64,000 nucleotides of DNA, from contig CACYMP010000001.1 in assembly GCA_902775565.1 (NCBI GenBank), positions 124,001 to 188,000 of the forward strand, given 5' to 3'. This document shows positions 25,758 to 34,088 of this stretch, piece after piece. Both the position numbers and the translations under genes were made by a program. The notes under the pieces were generated by a model. The model had not been told where the DNA came from and did no database searches. It was given only the letters and a program-made list of their open reading frames with translations. The number at the start of each line of letters is the position of its first letter. Position 1 is the first letter of the stretch. This stretch comes from Oscillospiraceae bacterium. GTDB taxonomy: Bacteria; Bacillota; Clostridia; Saccharofermentanales; Saccharofermentanaceae.

Positions 25758-26443
25758 CAGTCAGCCTCGAACTTATAGCCTACGCCGTAGATCGTCTGGA
25801 TGCTCCAGGAAGCGCCGTCAAAGGCGATCTTCTGCCTGATGCGCTTGATGTGTGTATCGACGGTACGGTAATCTCCGCTGTAATCAAATCCCCAAACGGA
25901 TTCGAGGATCTGTTCTCTCTCATATACCTGACCCGGGTGGGAAGCAAGAAGATAAAGGATCTCAACTTCCTTGGGAGTGCAGGGAACTGTCTCGCCCTTG
26001 ACCTTAACGGAATAGTTGCCGAGGTTGATCTCAAGACCGGGGAACTTAAGGACGGAAGAAGTCTGCTGTGTATCTCCGAAACGGCGGAGAACGGCCTTGA
26101 TCCTCGCGATTACCTCACGGGGAGAGAAGGGCTTTACGATATAGTCGTCGGCACCTAATTCGAGACCTAAGATCTTATCGATCTCCTCGCCTTTGGCAGT
26201 AAGGATGATAATGGGTGTGGACAAAGTCTTGCGGACCTCACGGCATACGTCGAGGCCGCTCATCTCGGGCATCATGACGTCAAGAAGGATCAGATCGTTA
26301 GTTCCGGTCTGAGCCATTTCGAGCGCTTCCTTGCCGTCATAGGCATCGGTATGCGTGAAATTGTCATTGTCGAGGTATAAAGCCAGAGATTCGTGAACGA
26401 CGGGGTCGTCATCACAGATTAAGATGTTGGGTTGTCCGGTCAT
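25757..26443 (-). CDS. OmpR/PhoB-family response regulator
   Basis: A 228-residue DNA-binding regulator. The receiver domain has the acidic pocket ICDDDP, phospho-acceptor Asp55 in LLDVMMPE, the conserved Thr and Lys (LTAKG and DDYIVKPF), and the C-terminal winged helix (VWGFDYSGDYRTVDTHIKRIRQK). It is the first gene of the minus-strand operon with the kinase and the RsuA-type enzyme. It diverges from the lipoprotein gene at 26590 across a 146-base AT-rich region, so that lipoprotein is a natural candidate target. No direct-repeat binding site stood out. Confidence 0.95.
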   Translation of the reverse strand: MTGQPNILICDDDPVVHESLALYLDNDNFTHTDAYDGKEALEMAQTGTNDLILLDVMMPEMSGLDVCREVRKTLSTPIIILTAKGEEIDKILGLELGADDYIVKPFSPREVIARIKAVLRRFGDTQQTSSVLKFPGLEINLGNYSVKVKGETVPCTPKEVEILYLLASHPGQVYEREQILESVWGFDYSGDYRTVDTHIKRIRQKIAFDGASWSIQTIYGVGYKFEAD

Positions 26444-26589
26444 GTTGATATCACCCTTTAAATTTTTTTCTATTATATATTGAATTTAGAATAAAATACA
26501 AATGTCATGTATAATTTACTGAATACTGATTTTCTTGCTTTTTCAGTATGAGGATATTAAAATCTCACCTTAATAAGGGAGGATGTATT

Positions 26590-27948
26590 ATGAATTCCAA
26601 TACATTGATAAAGAAGACAGGAGCTTTAGTGCTCATCGGCGCTATGTTTTTCTCGCTCTGCGGATGCAGCATGTTCAGCAAGAAAGACGTGCTCGCGGCT
26701 GCCAGAGAGGTAGCAGAGAACATTGAAGACTTTGATGCTGACAGACTTTTAAGTCTTTCGACCTTAAGCTCCGGCAGCGATAAGGCAGAAGATCTCCGCA
26801 AAGGTCTTAACGGCGATTATCTTGATGAGAATACCCTCAAATTCTGCACGGCGGTCCGCAAGACGATCTCATTCCAGATCAAGGAAGACACGTTTACTGC
26901 AAAGGGTAAGGAAGCTTCTGTAGATATCGAATTCAAGCTTGCGGATTATAAGTCTGTTCTCAAAAAGGATTACAAGAATATCGATGAACTCGTTTCCGCA
27001 GTCAGGAACAGCGATGACACTGTAAAGGTCACATATACGGCAAAATTCGTTAAAGAAGACGGCGAGTGGCTTCTGGACAATCTCATGGGTTCAAGCTTCC
27101 TTTCGATCTTCGAATTCATGGATGCCGACATCGGTGCTCTTGCAGTCGATCTTTCAAAGGCCGTAAAGGGCTCCGGATGGGGCGATGCCGGATCCGACGG
27201 ATATGAGAATGCCAAGAAGCTGTCCCTTAAAGTTGAGTTCTCTTCTGACATCACAAAACTTGCAGGCAAGGGTGTCAAGATGACATACTCCGTTGAAAAG
27301 GACGGCAAGAAGGTCTGGACCAGCGATGCCATAGAGCTCGGTAATGATACATCCATCCAGCTTGATTACGGTACAGAGCAGAATCCCGGTGCGGAAATGA
27401 AGTCCAACTGCCTTGCAGCAGGTAAATACAAATTTACTCTTACGGCTGACAACGGTACCGTTATGCATTCAGCTGACGTAGACGTTAAGGTAACGATCAA
27501 AGAAACAACAACTCCCAGCACGACATCAAAGGGTTATAAGTTCTATGACACCAACTTTGCCAGCAAGGTATTGAATGCCAGCTGGGCTAATGTTGACCAG
27601 AAGAGGGTAAGTGCAGCTTCTTACGGTTCTGATGCTGCGGCAGTATCGTTCCAGTTCCAGGTTGATCCGTCGGTGACTGAGAATCTGCAGTTTGCATATT
27701 TCTATTCCGCAAATGTCGCAGATGCTCTGAAGATCAATGTCAGACAGGATAAACCGGTTATCAGCGGCGTTGCAAAGCCTATCGTTAACGCCAACGGAAC
27801 GTTCTATGCAATGGGCCTTAAGACAAAGAGCGGTGCTACCATGAAGCAGGGACTTTGGATACTTGCGATCTTCTCCGAGGATAAGCAGACACTCTACGGA
27901 CTTGCTGACTGCCAGGTACTTCCCAAGCCTGCATCCTCATATAAGTAA
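26590..27948 (+). CDS. Large lipoprotein, unknown function
   Basis: A 452-residue exported lipoprotein with a signal peptide and lipobox SLCGC, followed by SMFSKKD. The start was chosen for the AAGGGAGG site eight bases upstream. Residues about 35-165 look like an NTF2-like or DUF4878-type alpha+beta domain (VEFKLADYKSVLKKDYKN, DGEWLLDNL) often found in Clostridia lipoproteins. The middle part (about 210-325) has beta-sandwich character, and the rest is another beta-rich segment after a Thr-rich linker (KETTTPSTTS). No enzyme motif is seen. It is divergent from the two-component operon, which may control it, and ends at a strong terminator. Confidence 0.85.
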   Translation: MNSNTLIKKTGALVLIGAMFFSLCGCSMFSKKDVLAAAREVAENIEDFDADRLLSLSTLSSGSDKAEDLRKGLNGDYLDENTLKFCTAVRKTISFQIKEDTFTAKGKEASVDIEFKLADYKSVLKKDYKNIDELVSAVRNSDDTVKVTYTAKFVKEDGEWLLDNLMGSSFLSIFEFMDADIGALAVDLSKAVKGSGWGDAGSDGYENAKKLSLKVEFSSDITKLAGKGVKMTYSVEKDGKKVWTSDAIELGNDTSIQLDYGTEQNPGAEMKSNCLAAGKYKFTLTADNGTVMHSADVDVKVTIKETTTPSTTSKGYKFYDTNFASKVLNASWANVDQKRVSAASYGSDAAAVSFQFQVDPSVTENLQFAYFYSANVADALKINVRQDKPVISGVAKPIVNANGTFYAMGLKTKSGATMKQGLWILAIFSEDKQTLYGLADCQVLPKPASSYK

Positions 27949-27971
27949 GACCTATAAGATTAGAACAAACG

Positions 27972-28006
27972 AAGGGGCTGTTTCAGTGATTGAAACAGCC
28001 CTTTTT
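27972..28006 (+). terminator. Rho-independent terminator after large lipoprotein
   Basis: An 11-bp perfect stem (GGGCTGTTTCA with TGAAACAGCCC) with a five-base loop is followed by five T residues. The following 165 bases before the next gene hold an AT-rich region with no ORF; it must include the promoter for the LRR genes, but no convincing -35/-10 pair could be chosen. Confidence 0.92.
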
Positions 28007-28171
28007 CGTGGTGATAGATTCGGGCTTAGAGCTTTAACGGTGTGCCTTTTGTCCAAAAACAGACACTCATTTTTTGCGATATATCACTTACTTCTAATAT
28101 AGTTAGCAATATATACTTAATTAATCTTGACAAGTTTTGCATGCTTGAAATAAAAGGGAGGAAGGATCTAT

Positions 28172-28411
28172 ATGAAGCTGAAACGCTTATTGGCTGCTTT
28201 TGTTGCAATAGCAATATCTGTTAGCATGATGTCTTCTTTAGTACTTGCGGATGAGGCTGAGAACACACCCGAAGAAACGGCTGCGGTAGAAACCTCTGAA
28301 CCTAAAGAAAAAGAAACCAAGAAGCCGGAAGAAAAGAAGCCGGCTGAGACAAAGGCGACTGAACCCGAAGAGACAAAGCCTTCCGAGAAGGCTAAGGAGA
28401 CAGAACCTTCC
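28172..28411 (+). repeat. 5' copy of duplicated LRR-gene segment
   Basis: The first 240 bases of LRR gene A are nearly identical to 30245-30484 in gene B: signal peptide, first stalk segment and start context. The similarity falls off beyond this point. Confidence 0.9.
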
Positions 28412-30196
28412 GGGGAGGAAAAGAAAGAACCCACTGAAACTTCCAAGGTGGCAGAGCCTTTCGAAACAGTGGAAAAGCAGCCCGAAGAGACAAAGACGGA
28501 AGAGTCTTCAGAGTCAGCTGAAACTGAGCCTTCTGAAGCAGAAGACAAAGATCCTGCCAAAACAGTTCCGGAAGAACCTTCAGAGACTCCAGAAGCCGAT
28601 AATCCTTCTGTCTCTGACCGTAAGGATTCCAAAGATGCGATCAGTGGACCTTTCGGCAAACTGAAATGGTCTTTGAATGACGAGGGAGTGTTTACTGTCA
28701 GCCCTGCAAAGGCTAAAACTAAAGCAGCGATGCCTGATGAATCGTCTTATAATTATCCATGGTATTCATATAGAAGCGACATTAAGAAAGTAGTCATTTC
28801 CAACGGTGTAACTTCAATTGGCTATGCTGCTTTCCTAAGCTATCCTAATCTTACAAGTGTTGCGATCGCCAATAGTGTTACCAATATCGGAGAAGAAGCA
28901 TTTGCATATGATGACAATCTTATATCAGTTTCAATCGGAACAGGTGTGAGGAAGATAGGTTCCGGCGCTTTCAGAGAATGTTCAAGCCTGACGGGTATCG
29001 TTATCCCGAAGAAAGTGACTTATATCGGAAAAAGTGCTTTTAACAAGTGCTATAAACTTAAAAATCTTTCGTTCTCAAACGGCCTGCAAACAATTGACAA
29101 TGCAGCATTTTCAGAATGTAAAAGCTTAACCAAGATCGTTATTCCTAAAACAGTAACTAAGATTGGTCAAAACGCATTTGTTTGGTGCAGCAGTCTTGAA
29201 AGTGTCACGATCAAAGGAGCCAAAGAAATCGGAAAATTTGCGTTTAGTGGTTGTAGTGCGCTTACAGACGTTTCGATTACCGGCACATCTTTAATAATTC
29301 CTAATGGCGCATTTCATGAGTGTACTTTGCTCAGATCTCTTAAGCTTAAAGGTATTAAAGAAATCGGTGAATCTGCTTTTGAATACTGTACTTGTCTCAG
29401 CAGTGTCGTGATTCCAAGCGGCACAACCAAAATTGGTGATTCTGCTTTTAGCTATTGCACTCACCTTGGCAGTGTTTCAATCCCCGGAAGTGTGAAAGAA
29501 ATTGGTGATTATGCATTTTACATGTGCACATACCTCAGCAAAGCTTCTATCGGATACGGTGTACAAGAAATCGGCGCCCAGGCATTTCAAAGATGCACTT
29601 ATCTTGAGGCAATTTCAATTCCCGGCAGTGTGAAAACGATTGGTAAATTTGCATTCGCACGCTGTGAAAAAGCTAAAACCATTACAATCGGCTATGGCGT
29701 TGAAACCATCGACCTGAGTGCTTTTGAGGGTTGCACCAGTGTTAAACACATAGTTGTTCCCAGCAGTGTGAAAACCATATCCAGCAGCACTTTTGGTGAC
29801 ATGAACCTTGATACCGTAAGCATTGATCAGGAATTGTATACTCCGAATAAAAATGCATTCTATAATTCATCGGTATCTGAATATATTTGGCTGCAGCCTA
29901 ATCCGTTTAAAGCAAGCGGAAAGACTGCCACTGTCAAGGCAAAGAAAGTTAAGAAGAAGGCTCAGACTGTAGCTGCTTCTAAACTCTACAAGTACTCTCC
30001 TTCAACGGGAATCCTTGCACAAAAAGTATCGGGCAACAAGAACTTCACGGTAAACAAGCTTAACGGCAACATCACAGTTAAGAAAAAGACCAAGAAGGGA
30101 ACTTATAAGATCAAGGTCAGGATAATGTCGACAGGCAATGCGGAATACAAGGCATCCGGCTGGAAGACTATTACCATCAAGATAAAGGTCAAGTAA
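28172..30196 (+). CDS. BspA-like leucine-rich-repeat secreted protein A
   Basis: A 674-residue exported protein. The signal peptide ends near VLADEAE. Residues about 30-150 are a low-complexity Glu/Pro/Lys/Thr region likely to be an extended, wall-spanning stalk. About 15 LRR_5 (BspA-type) repeats follow, each about 23 residues with the IGxxAF core. The last 95 residues are a Lys-rich beta domain (KKKTKKGTYKIKVRI) common at the ends of Clostridia surface proteins. No LPXTG sorting signal is present. BspA-type repeats are known for binding host or bacterial surface ligands; adhesion is inference. It has AGGGAGG before the ATG and lies 48 bases from its paralogue, with no terminator between. 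Confidence 0.88.
   Translation: MKLKRLLAAFVAIAISVSMMSSLVLADEAENTPEETAAVETSEPKEKETKKPEEKKPAETKATEPEETKPSEKAKETEPSGEEKKEPTETSKVAEPFETVEKQPEETKTEESSESAETEPSEAEDKDPAKTVPEEPSETPEADNPSVSDRKDSKDAISGPFGKLKWSLNDEGVFTVSPAKAKTKAAMPDESSYNYPWYSYRSDIKKVVISNGVTSIGYAAFLSYPNLTSVAIANSVTNIGEEAFAYDDNLISVSIGTGVRKIGSGAFRECSSLTGIVIPKKVTYIGKSAFNKCYKLKNLSFSNGLQTIDNAAFSECKSLTKIVIPKTVTKIGQNAFVWCSSLESVTIKGAKEIGKFAFSGCSALTDVSITGTSLIIPNGAFHECTLLRSLKLKGIKEIGESAFEYCTCLSSVVIPSGTTKIGDSAFSYCTHLGSVSIPGSVKEIGDYAFYMCTYLSKASIGYGVQEIGAQAFQRCTYLEAISIPGSVKTIGKFAFARCEKAKTITIGYGVETIDLSAFEGCTSVKHIVVPSSVKTISSSTFGDMNLDTVSIDQELYTPNKNAFYNSSVSEYIWLQPNPFKASGKTATVKAKKVKKKAQTVAASKLYKYSPSTGILAQKVSGNKNFTVNKLNGNITVKKKTKKGTYKIKVRIMSTGNAEYKASGWKTITIKIKVK
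29900..30196 (+). repeat. 3' copy of duplicated LRR-gene segment
   Basis: The last 297 bases of LRR gene A match 31991-32287 in gene B almost base for base with equal length, coding the Lys-rich C-terminal domain. Confidence 0.9.
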
Positions 30197-30244
30197 TCGT
30201 TTAGATAATTAGTATCACATGAAATAAGAGGAGGGAAGATTTGT

Positions 30245-30484
30245 ATGAAGCTGAAACGCTTATTATCAACATTTGTTGCAATAGCAATAACTGTTAGCAT
30301 GATGTCTTCTTTAGTACTTGCGGATGAGGCGGAGGCCGCACCCGAAGAAACGGCTGCGGTAGAAACCTCTGAACCTAAAGAAAAAGAAACCAAGAAGGCT
30401 GAAGAAAAGAAACCTGCCGAGACAAAGGCGACTGAACCCGAAGATACAAAGCCTTCCGAGAAGGCTAAGGAGACAGAACCTTCC
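30245..30484 (+). repeat. 5' copy of duplicated LRR-gene segment (gene B)
   Basis: Near-identical partner of 28172-28411. Confidence 0.9.
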
Positions 30485-32287
30485 GAGGCTGAAGAAAAAG
30501 AGCCTGCTGAAACTTCCAAAGAGGCAGAGCCTTCTGAGACAGAGGAAAAGCAGCCCGAAGAGACAAAGACGGAAGAGTCTTCAGAGCCAGCTGAAACAGA
30601 GGAAAAGGAGCCTGCCGGGACTGAGCCGGAGGAACCTGCCGAGTCTGAATCACCTGAAGCTGAGTCCCCCGAAACCGAGGCACCGGCTGTATCTGACAGC
30701 AAGGAAGCAAAGGAAGTAGTTTTCGGCAAACTTAAGTGGGCATTTAACAGCACAACGGGCGTGCTTACCATCAGCCCCAATAATGCAAAAGTCAAAGCTC
30801 CGATGATTGAAAGCACGACTTACGAATCCGGATACCCTTGGTATGCATATAAGGATGAAATAAAGAAAGTAGTAATTGCCAAAGGAGTAACCTCGATCGG
30901 TAAATACGCTTTTCGCGATTATTCTAACCTTACAAGTGTTACGATTGCAGGAACGGTTTCAACTATCGGAGTTGCTGCTTTCACTAATTGCAAAGCCCTT
31001 AAATCAGTTTCGATCGGATCAGGAGTAAAGAAGATCGGCAACGGAGCTTTTTATTTTTGCGAAAGTTTGACAAGTATCGTTATCCCAAAGACTGTAACCT
31101 TGATCGATGATTATGCTTTTAACGGATGTAAAAACCTTAAGACTGTTTCGCTTACAAACGGCTTAAAAACTATCGGTAAATTTGCTTTTACCAATGCGCG
31201 TTTAACCAAGATCGTCATTCCAAAGACCGTAACTACGATAGGTGATTATGCTTTTAACAGTTGCCCTGATCTCGAAAGCGTTACGATAAAGGGTGCAAAA
31301 GAAATCGGAAAACAGGCTTTTGCCGGTTGTACTGCACTTCAGAGCGTATCTATATCGGGTACTTCTCTTATAATAGGTGATGCAGCGTTTATTGATTGCA
31401 CTTTACTCAGGTCTCTTACGCTCAAGGGTGTTAGAGTTATTGGAGAAGCCGCTTTTTCAAGCTGTATATGTCTTAACAGTGTTGTAATTCCTGCAGGAAC
31501 AACGGTAATTGGTGATGAAGCTTTCTGTCAATGCAGTTTTCTCGGAAGTGTATCGATTCCGGGAAGCGTGAAAAAAATCGGCATGTATGCATTTGAAAAT
31601 TGTACATATCTTTCCAAGCTTACGATCGGATACGGTGTTGAAGAGATCGGCGTTTGCGCTTTTTATAATTGCGCTTATCTTGGGGTCATTACGGTCCCCG
31701 GAAGTGTTAATACGATCGGATCAAATGCGTTTGAAGGATGTGAAAGAGCAAAGAGCATTACTCTGGGCTATGGTATAAAAGCTATAGATATGGAAGCTTT
31801 CAAAAATTGTGACAAAGTTGAAACATTAATAATTCCCAACAGTGTGACCTTTTTAGGAAGTAACGCTTTCCAGAATTTAGACAGCCTTACAACTGTCTAC
31901 CTCACCAAGGAATTAAAAGACACTTATGGCGGCAATTCAGGCACTGTTTTCTTTGCTTCTCCGGTAAAGGATTATATAGAGTTGGATGATAATCCGTTTA
32001 CGGCAAGCGGAAAGACTGCCACTGTCAAGGCAAAGAACGTTAAGAAAAAGGCTCAGACTGTAGCTGCTTCCAAGCTGTATAAGTTGTCTCCTTCAACGGG
32101 AATCCTTGCAGAAAAAGTATCGGGCAACAAGAACTTCACGGTAAACAAGCTTAACGGCAACATCACAGTTAAGAAAAAGACCAAGAAGGGGACTTATAAG
32201 ATCAAGGTCAGGATAATGTCGACAGGCAATGCGGAATACAAGGCTTCTGAATGGAAGACAATAACGGTCACGATCAAGGTCAAATAA
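30245..32287 (+). CDS. BspA-like leucine-rich-repeat secreted protein B
   Basis: A 680-residue paralogue of the preceding gene with the same plan: signal peptide, Glu/Pro/Lys/Thr stalk, about 15 LRR_5 repeats and the Lys-rich C-terminal domain. Its first 240 and last 297 bases are almost identical to gene A, while the repeat region is only moderately similar and uses more AT-rich codons than neighbouring housekeeping genes. This points to tandem duplication followed by divergence of the ligand-facing region or by exchange of the ends. No sortase signal is seen. AGGAGGG precedes the ATG. Confidence 0.88.
   Translation: MKLKRLLSTFVAIAITVSMMSSLVLADEAEAAPEETAAVETSEPKEKETKKAEEKKPAETKATEPEDTKPSEKAKETEPSEAEEKEPAETSKEAEPSETEEKQPEETKTEESSEPAETEEKEPAGTEPEEPAESESPEAESPETEAPAVSDSKEAKEVVFGKLKWAFNSTTGVLTISPNNAKVKAPMIESTTYESGYPWYAYKDEIKKVVIAKGVTSIGKYAFRDYSNLTSVTIAGTVSTIGVAAFTNCKALKSVSIGSGVKKIGNGAFYFCESLTSIVIPKTVTLIDDYAFNGCKNLKTVSLTNGLKTIGKFAFTNARLTKIVIPKTVTTIGDYAFNSCPDLESVTIKGAKEIGKQAFAGCTALQSVSISGTSLIIGDAAFIDCTLLRSLTLKGVRVIGEAAFSSCICLNSVVIPAGTTVIGDEAFCQCSFLGSVSIPGSVKKIGMYAFENCTYLSKLTIGYGVEEIGVCAFYNCAYLGVITVPGSVNTIGSNAFEGCERAKSITLGYGIKAIDMEAFKNCDKVETLIIPNSVTFLGSNAFQNLDSLTTVYLTKELKDTYGGNSGTVFFASPVKDYIELDDNPFTASGKTATVKAKNVKKKAQTVAASKLYKLSPSTGILAEKVSGNKNFTVNKLNGNITVKKKTKKGTYKIKVRIMSTGNAEYKASEWKTITVTIKVK
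31991..32287 (+). repeat. 3' copy of duplicated LRR-gene segment (gene B)
   Basis: Near-identical partner of 29900-30196. Confidence 0.9.
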
Positions 32288-32310
32288 GATATTTTCAGTC
32301 TGTAACAACG

Positions 32311-32334
32311 AGAGCCGCCTTCACGGGCGGCTCT
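32311..32334. terminator. GC-rich hairpin between convergent genes
   Basis: A perfect 9-bp stem (AGAGCCGCC with GGCGGCTCT) with a six-base loop lies between the LRR gene B stop and the end of the opposing small membrane protein gene. No T tract follows on either strand, so it may be a weak or Rho-assisted terminator, or an mRNA 3'-end stabiliser. Confidence 0.55.
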
Positions 32335-32352
32335 GGTATTCGGTTCTGAATA

Positions 32353-32631
32353 TCAGTGGCGGATATAAAGGAAATAAACTCCCGCGGCAATCAGGATGAA
32401 CTGGATTATCATGAAGGTCGGCACAAGTATCTTGAAAGACGTGTGCTTTGTCTTATGGCGGAAGATCTTCATTCCAAGGAACGCTCCCAGTCCGCCAAAG
32501 CAGGCGGCAAACAGAAGAAGGGTCTTCTCCGGGATCCTCCAGCGGCCCTTTTTAGCCTTGCCTTTGTCGACACCGTAAAGAATAAAGGTGACGATGGTCA
32601 TTAACGCGTAAAAAACAAGAAAAATTTTCAT
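32353..32631 (-). CDS. DUF1294-family small membrane protein
   Basis: A 92-residue protein with three hydrophobic segments (about 2-20, 37-55, 70-89). It carries the family's YGVDKGKAKKGRWRIPE loop and the glycine-rich GGLGAFLGMKIFRHKTKH segment, both typical of DUF1294. Its function is unknown. It diverges from the lipoprotein gene at 32653 across only 21 bases, has no visible ribosome binding site, and a TATAAT lies about seven bases before the ATG. Confidence 0.85.
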   Translation of the reverse strand: MKIFLVFYALMTIVTFILYGVDKGKAKKGRWRIPEKTLLLFAACFGGLGAFLGMKIFRHKTKHTSFKILVPTFMIIQFILIAAGVYFLYIRH

Positions 32632-32637
32632 GTCTAT

Positions 32638-32645
32638 ATTATAAT
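32638..32645. promoter_or_regulatory. Symmetric -10 element shared by divergent genes
   Basis: The eight bases ATTATAAT contain TATAAT on both strands. Each copy lies about seven bases from the ATG on its side (32631 minus, 32653 plus), so both messages would start at or very near the start codon. The -35 matches are weak on both sides. Confidence 0.45.
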
Positions 32646-32652
32646 CAATGCC

Positions 32653-33189
32653 ATGAGATTTTCGAGCAGGATTACCGAAGCATTATATAAGATATTAGTT
32701 GTGACGCTGTGCCTGGCCTTTGCCGGGGCAGCTTCTTCATGCAGTGAACTGCTTGAAGATGACGATCCTTTTGAGAGCACCTCCTATAAGCAGGGCGGGT
32801 CTTCTTCGGTGACTTCGGAAGAGACTGTACAGACTGAACAGGGTATGGGTTTTGAACGTATCAGCAGAGCATATATCCACAGTGCGTGGTATGATGTCGA
32901 GAAAGATAATCCGGCCGGATACGATACGATCGACACAGCGGTTGCTTATGCTTTGAAGTGCGTTTTTTATTTTAATGAGCCCATTACCGGCACATTTAAA
33001 GCGGTCCTTATAAAGGACGGACAAAAGCTTTTGGAGAAAAGGATAAGGCTTGAAGGCAAGGTTATTGCCGAATGCGATTTTTCCGCAGGACTGGAAGGGT
33101 TATCGACTTTCGGTGAAGGGACATATAGTATTCAGCTTGAGACGGATGGCAGCACTGTCGCGGTCTCAAGCGATATGAGGGTTGAATGA
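32653..33189 (+). CDS. Putative lipoprotein, unknown function
   Basis: A 178-residue exported protein: a hydrophobic signal segment (about 13-28) ends in the lipobox-like GAASSC, followed by SELLEDDD. After a Ser/Thr/Glu linker comes a single beta-rich domain (about 75-178, ISRAYIHSAWYDVEKDN) that fits no family I can name. It has no ribosome binding site and may be translated from a leaderless message. Its last four bases overlap the following methyltransferase gene start. Confidence 0.75.
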   Translation: MRFSSRITEALYKILVVTLCLAFAGAASSCSELLEDDDPFESTSYKQGGSSSVTSEETVQTEQGMGFERISRAYIHSAWYDVEKDNPAGYDTIDTAVAYALKCVFYFNEPITGTFKAVLIKDGQKLLEKRIRLEGKVIAECDFSAGLEGLSTFGEGTYSIQLETDGSTVAVSSDMRVE

Positions 33190-34088
33190 TGTTTGTAGCA
33201 GACAAATGGAAGGATTATGAGATCCTTTATGCCGGCAAAGGCGAGAAATACGAGCGGTGGGGATCGGTCAGACTATTAAGGCCCGATCCGCAGGCTGTCT
33301 GGCCGGTAATCTCTGACGGAAAGGTCACGGAAATGAATAAGCTTCCTTCGCCTGATGCTGTCTACAACAGGAGCTCGTCCGGCGGCGGAGCCTGGACAAG
33401 ACTTTCTCAGATGCCTTCTTCGTGGAAGATCTCATACGATACTCTGGGCAAAAAGCTTACATTCATAGTTGAGCCCACGAGCTTCAAGCATACAGGGCTT
33501 TTCCCTGAGCAGGCGGTAAACTGGGATTTCTGCGGCGGGCTTATCGAAGATGCCGTAAACAAGGGCAGGAAAGAAGTCCGAATACTGAATCTTTTCGCAT
33601 ATACGGGAGCGGCGACGCTTGCCTGTGCCGCGCACGGCGCTACGGAAGTAGTGCATGTTGATGCGTCCAAGGGCATGATAGCCCGCGCAAAGGAGAATGT
33701 TTCCGCAAGCGGGCTTAACGACAGTTATATCCGTTTTATCGCCGATGACTGCAAGAAATTCGTCGAACGCGAGATCAGGCGCGGAAGAAAATATGAAGGG
33801 ATAATAATGGATCCGCCTTCATACGGCAGAGGACCTTCGGGAGAACTCTGGAAGCTTGAAGATTCGTTTTACGATCTTGTCTCGCTGACATCGGAGCTTT
33901 TGTCGGACGATCCGCTCTTCTTTATCGCAAGCTCATACGCGACAGAGATCACTGCCCAGGCTTCCGGACAGATCCTTTCGCTCGGAATAAAAGGCGGAAA
34001 AGTCGCTGCAGGCGAGATAGGCCTGCCTGTTACGAAAATGGGCATTAATCTGCCCTGCGGTTCTGTGGCAAGATGGACTCTGAACTGA
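33186..34088 (+). CDS. Class I SAM-dependent methyltransferase (rRNA-type)
   Basis: A 300-residue enzyme with motif I LNLFAYTGAATLAC, acidic loop HVDASKGM, and the catalytic IIMDPPSYGRG. This resembles the RlmI/RlmK-type family of rRNA cytosine/guanine methyltransferases (Methyltrans_SAM). The PUA-like N-terminal domain of RlmI is not obvious; instead about 120 residues of unassigned character precede. Start ATGATG overlaps the lipoprotein stop, with GAGGG upstream. The pseudouridine synthase that follows overlaps its end, which supports a shared RNA-modification job, but the substrate is not known. Confidence 0.82.
   Translation: MMFVADKWKDYEILYAGKGEKYERWGSVRLLRPDPQAVWPVISDGKVTEMNKLPSPDAVYNRSSSGGGAWTRLSQMPSSWKISYDTLGKKLTFIVEPTSFKHTGLFPEQAVNWDFCGGLIEDAVNKGRKEVRILNLFAYTGAATLACAAHGATEVVHVDASKGMIARAKENVSASGLNDSYIRFIADDCKKFVEREIRRGRKYEGIIMDPPSYGRGPSGELWKLEDSFYDLVSLTSELLSDDPLFFIASSYATEITAQASGQILSLGIKGGKVAAGEIGLPVTKMGINLPCGSVARWTLN

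Noticed and set aside
28168-28659. Long Ser-rich ORF antisense to the LRR gene A stalk
   Set aside because: It mirrors the Glu/Pro/Lys/Thr repeats in the opposite frame, has no ribosome binding site, and its partner at 30103-30816 arises the same way in the duplicated gene.
28800-29850. Possible CRISPR-like repeat array in the LRR regions
   Set aside because: The repeats are in-frame, degenerate protein repeats of about 69 bases with no identical direct repeats or unique spacers.
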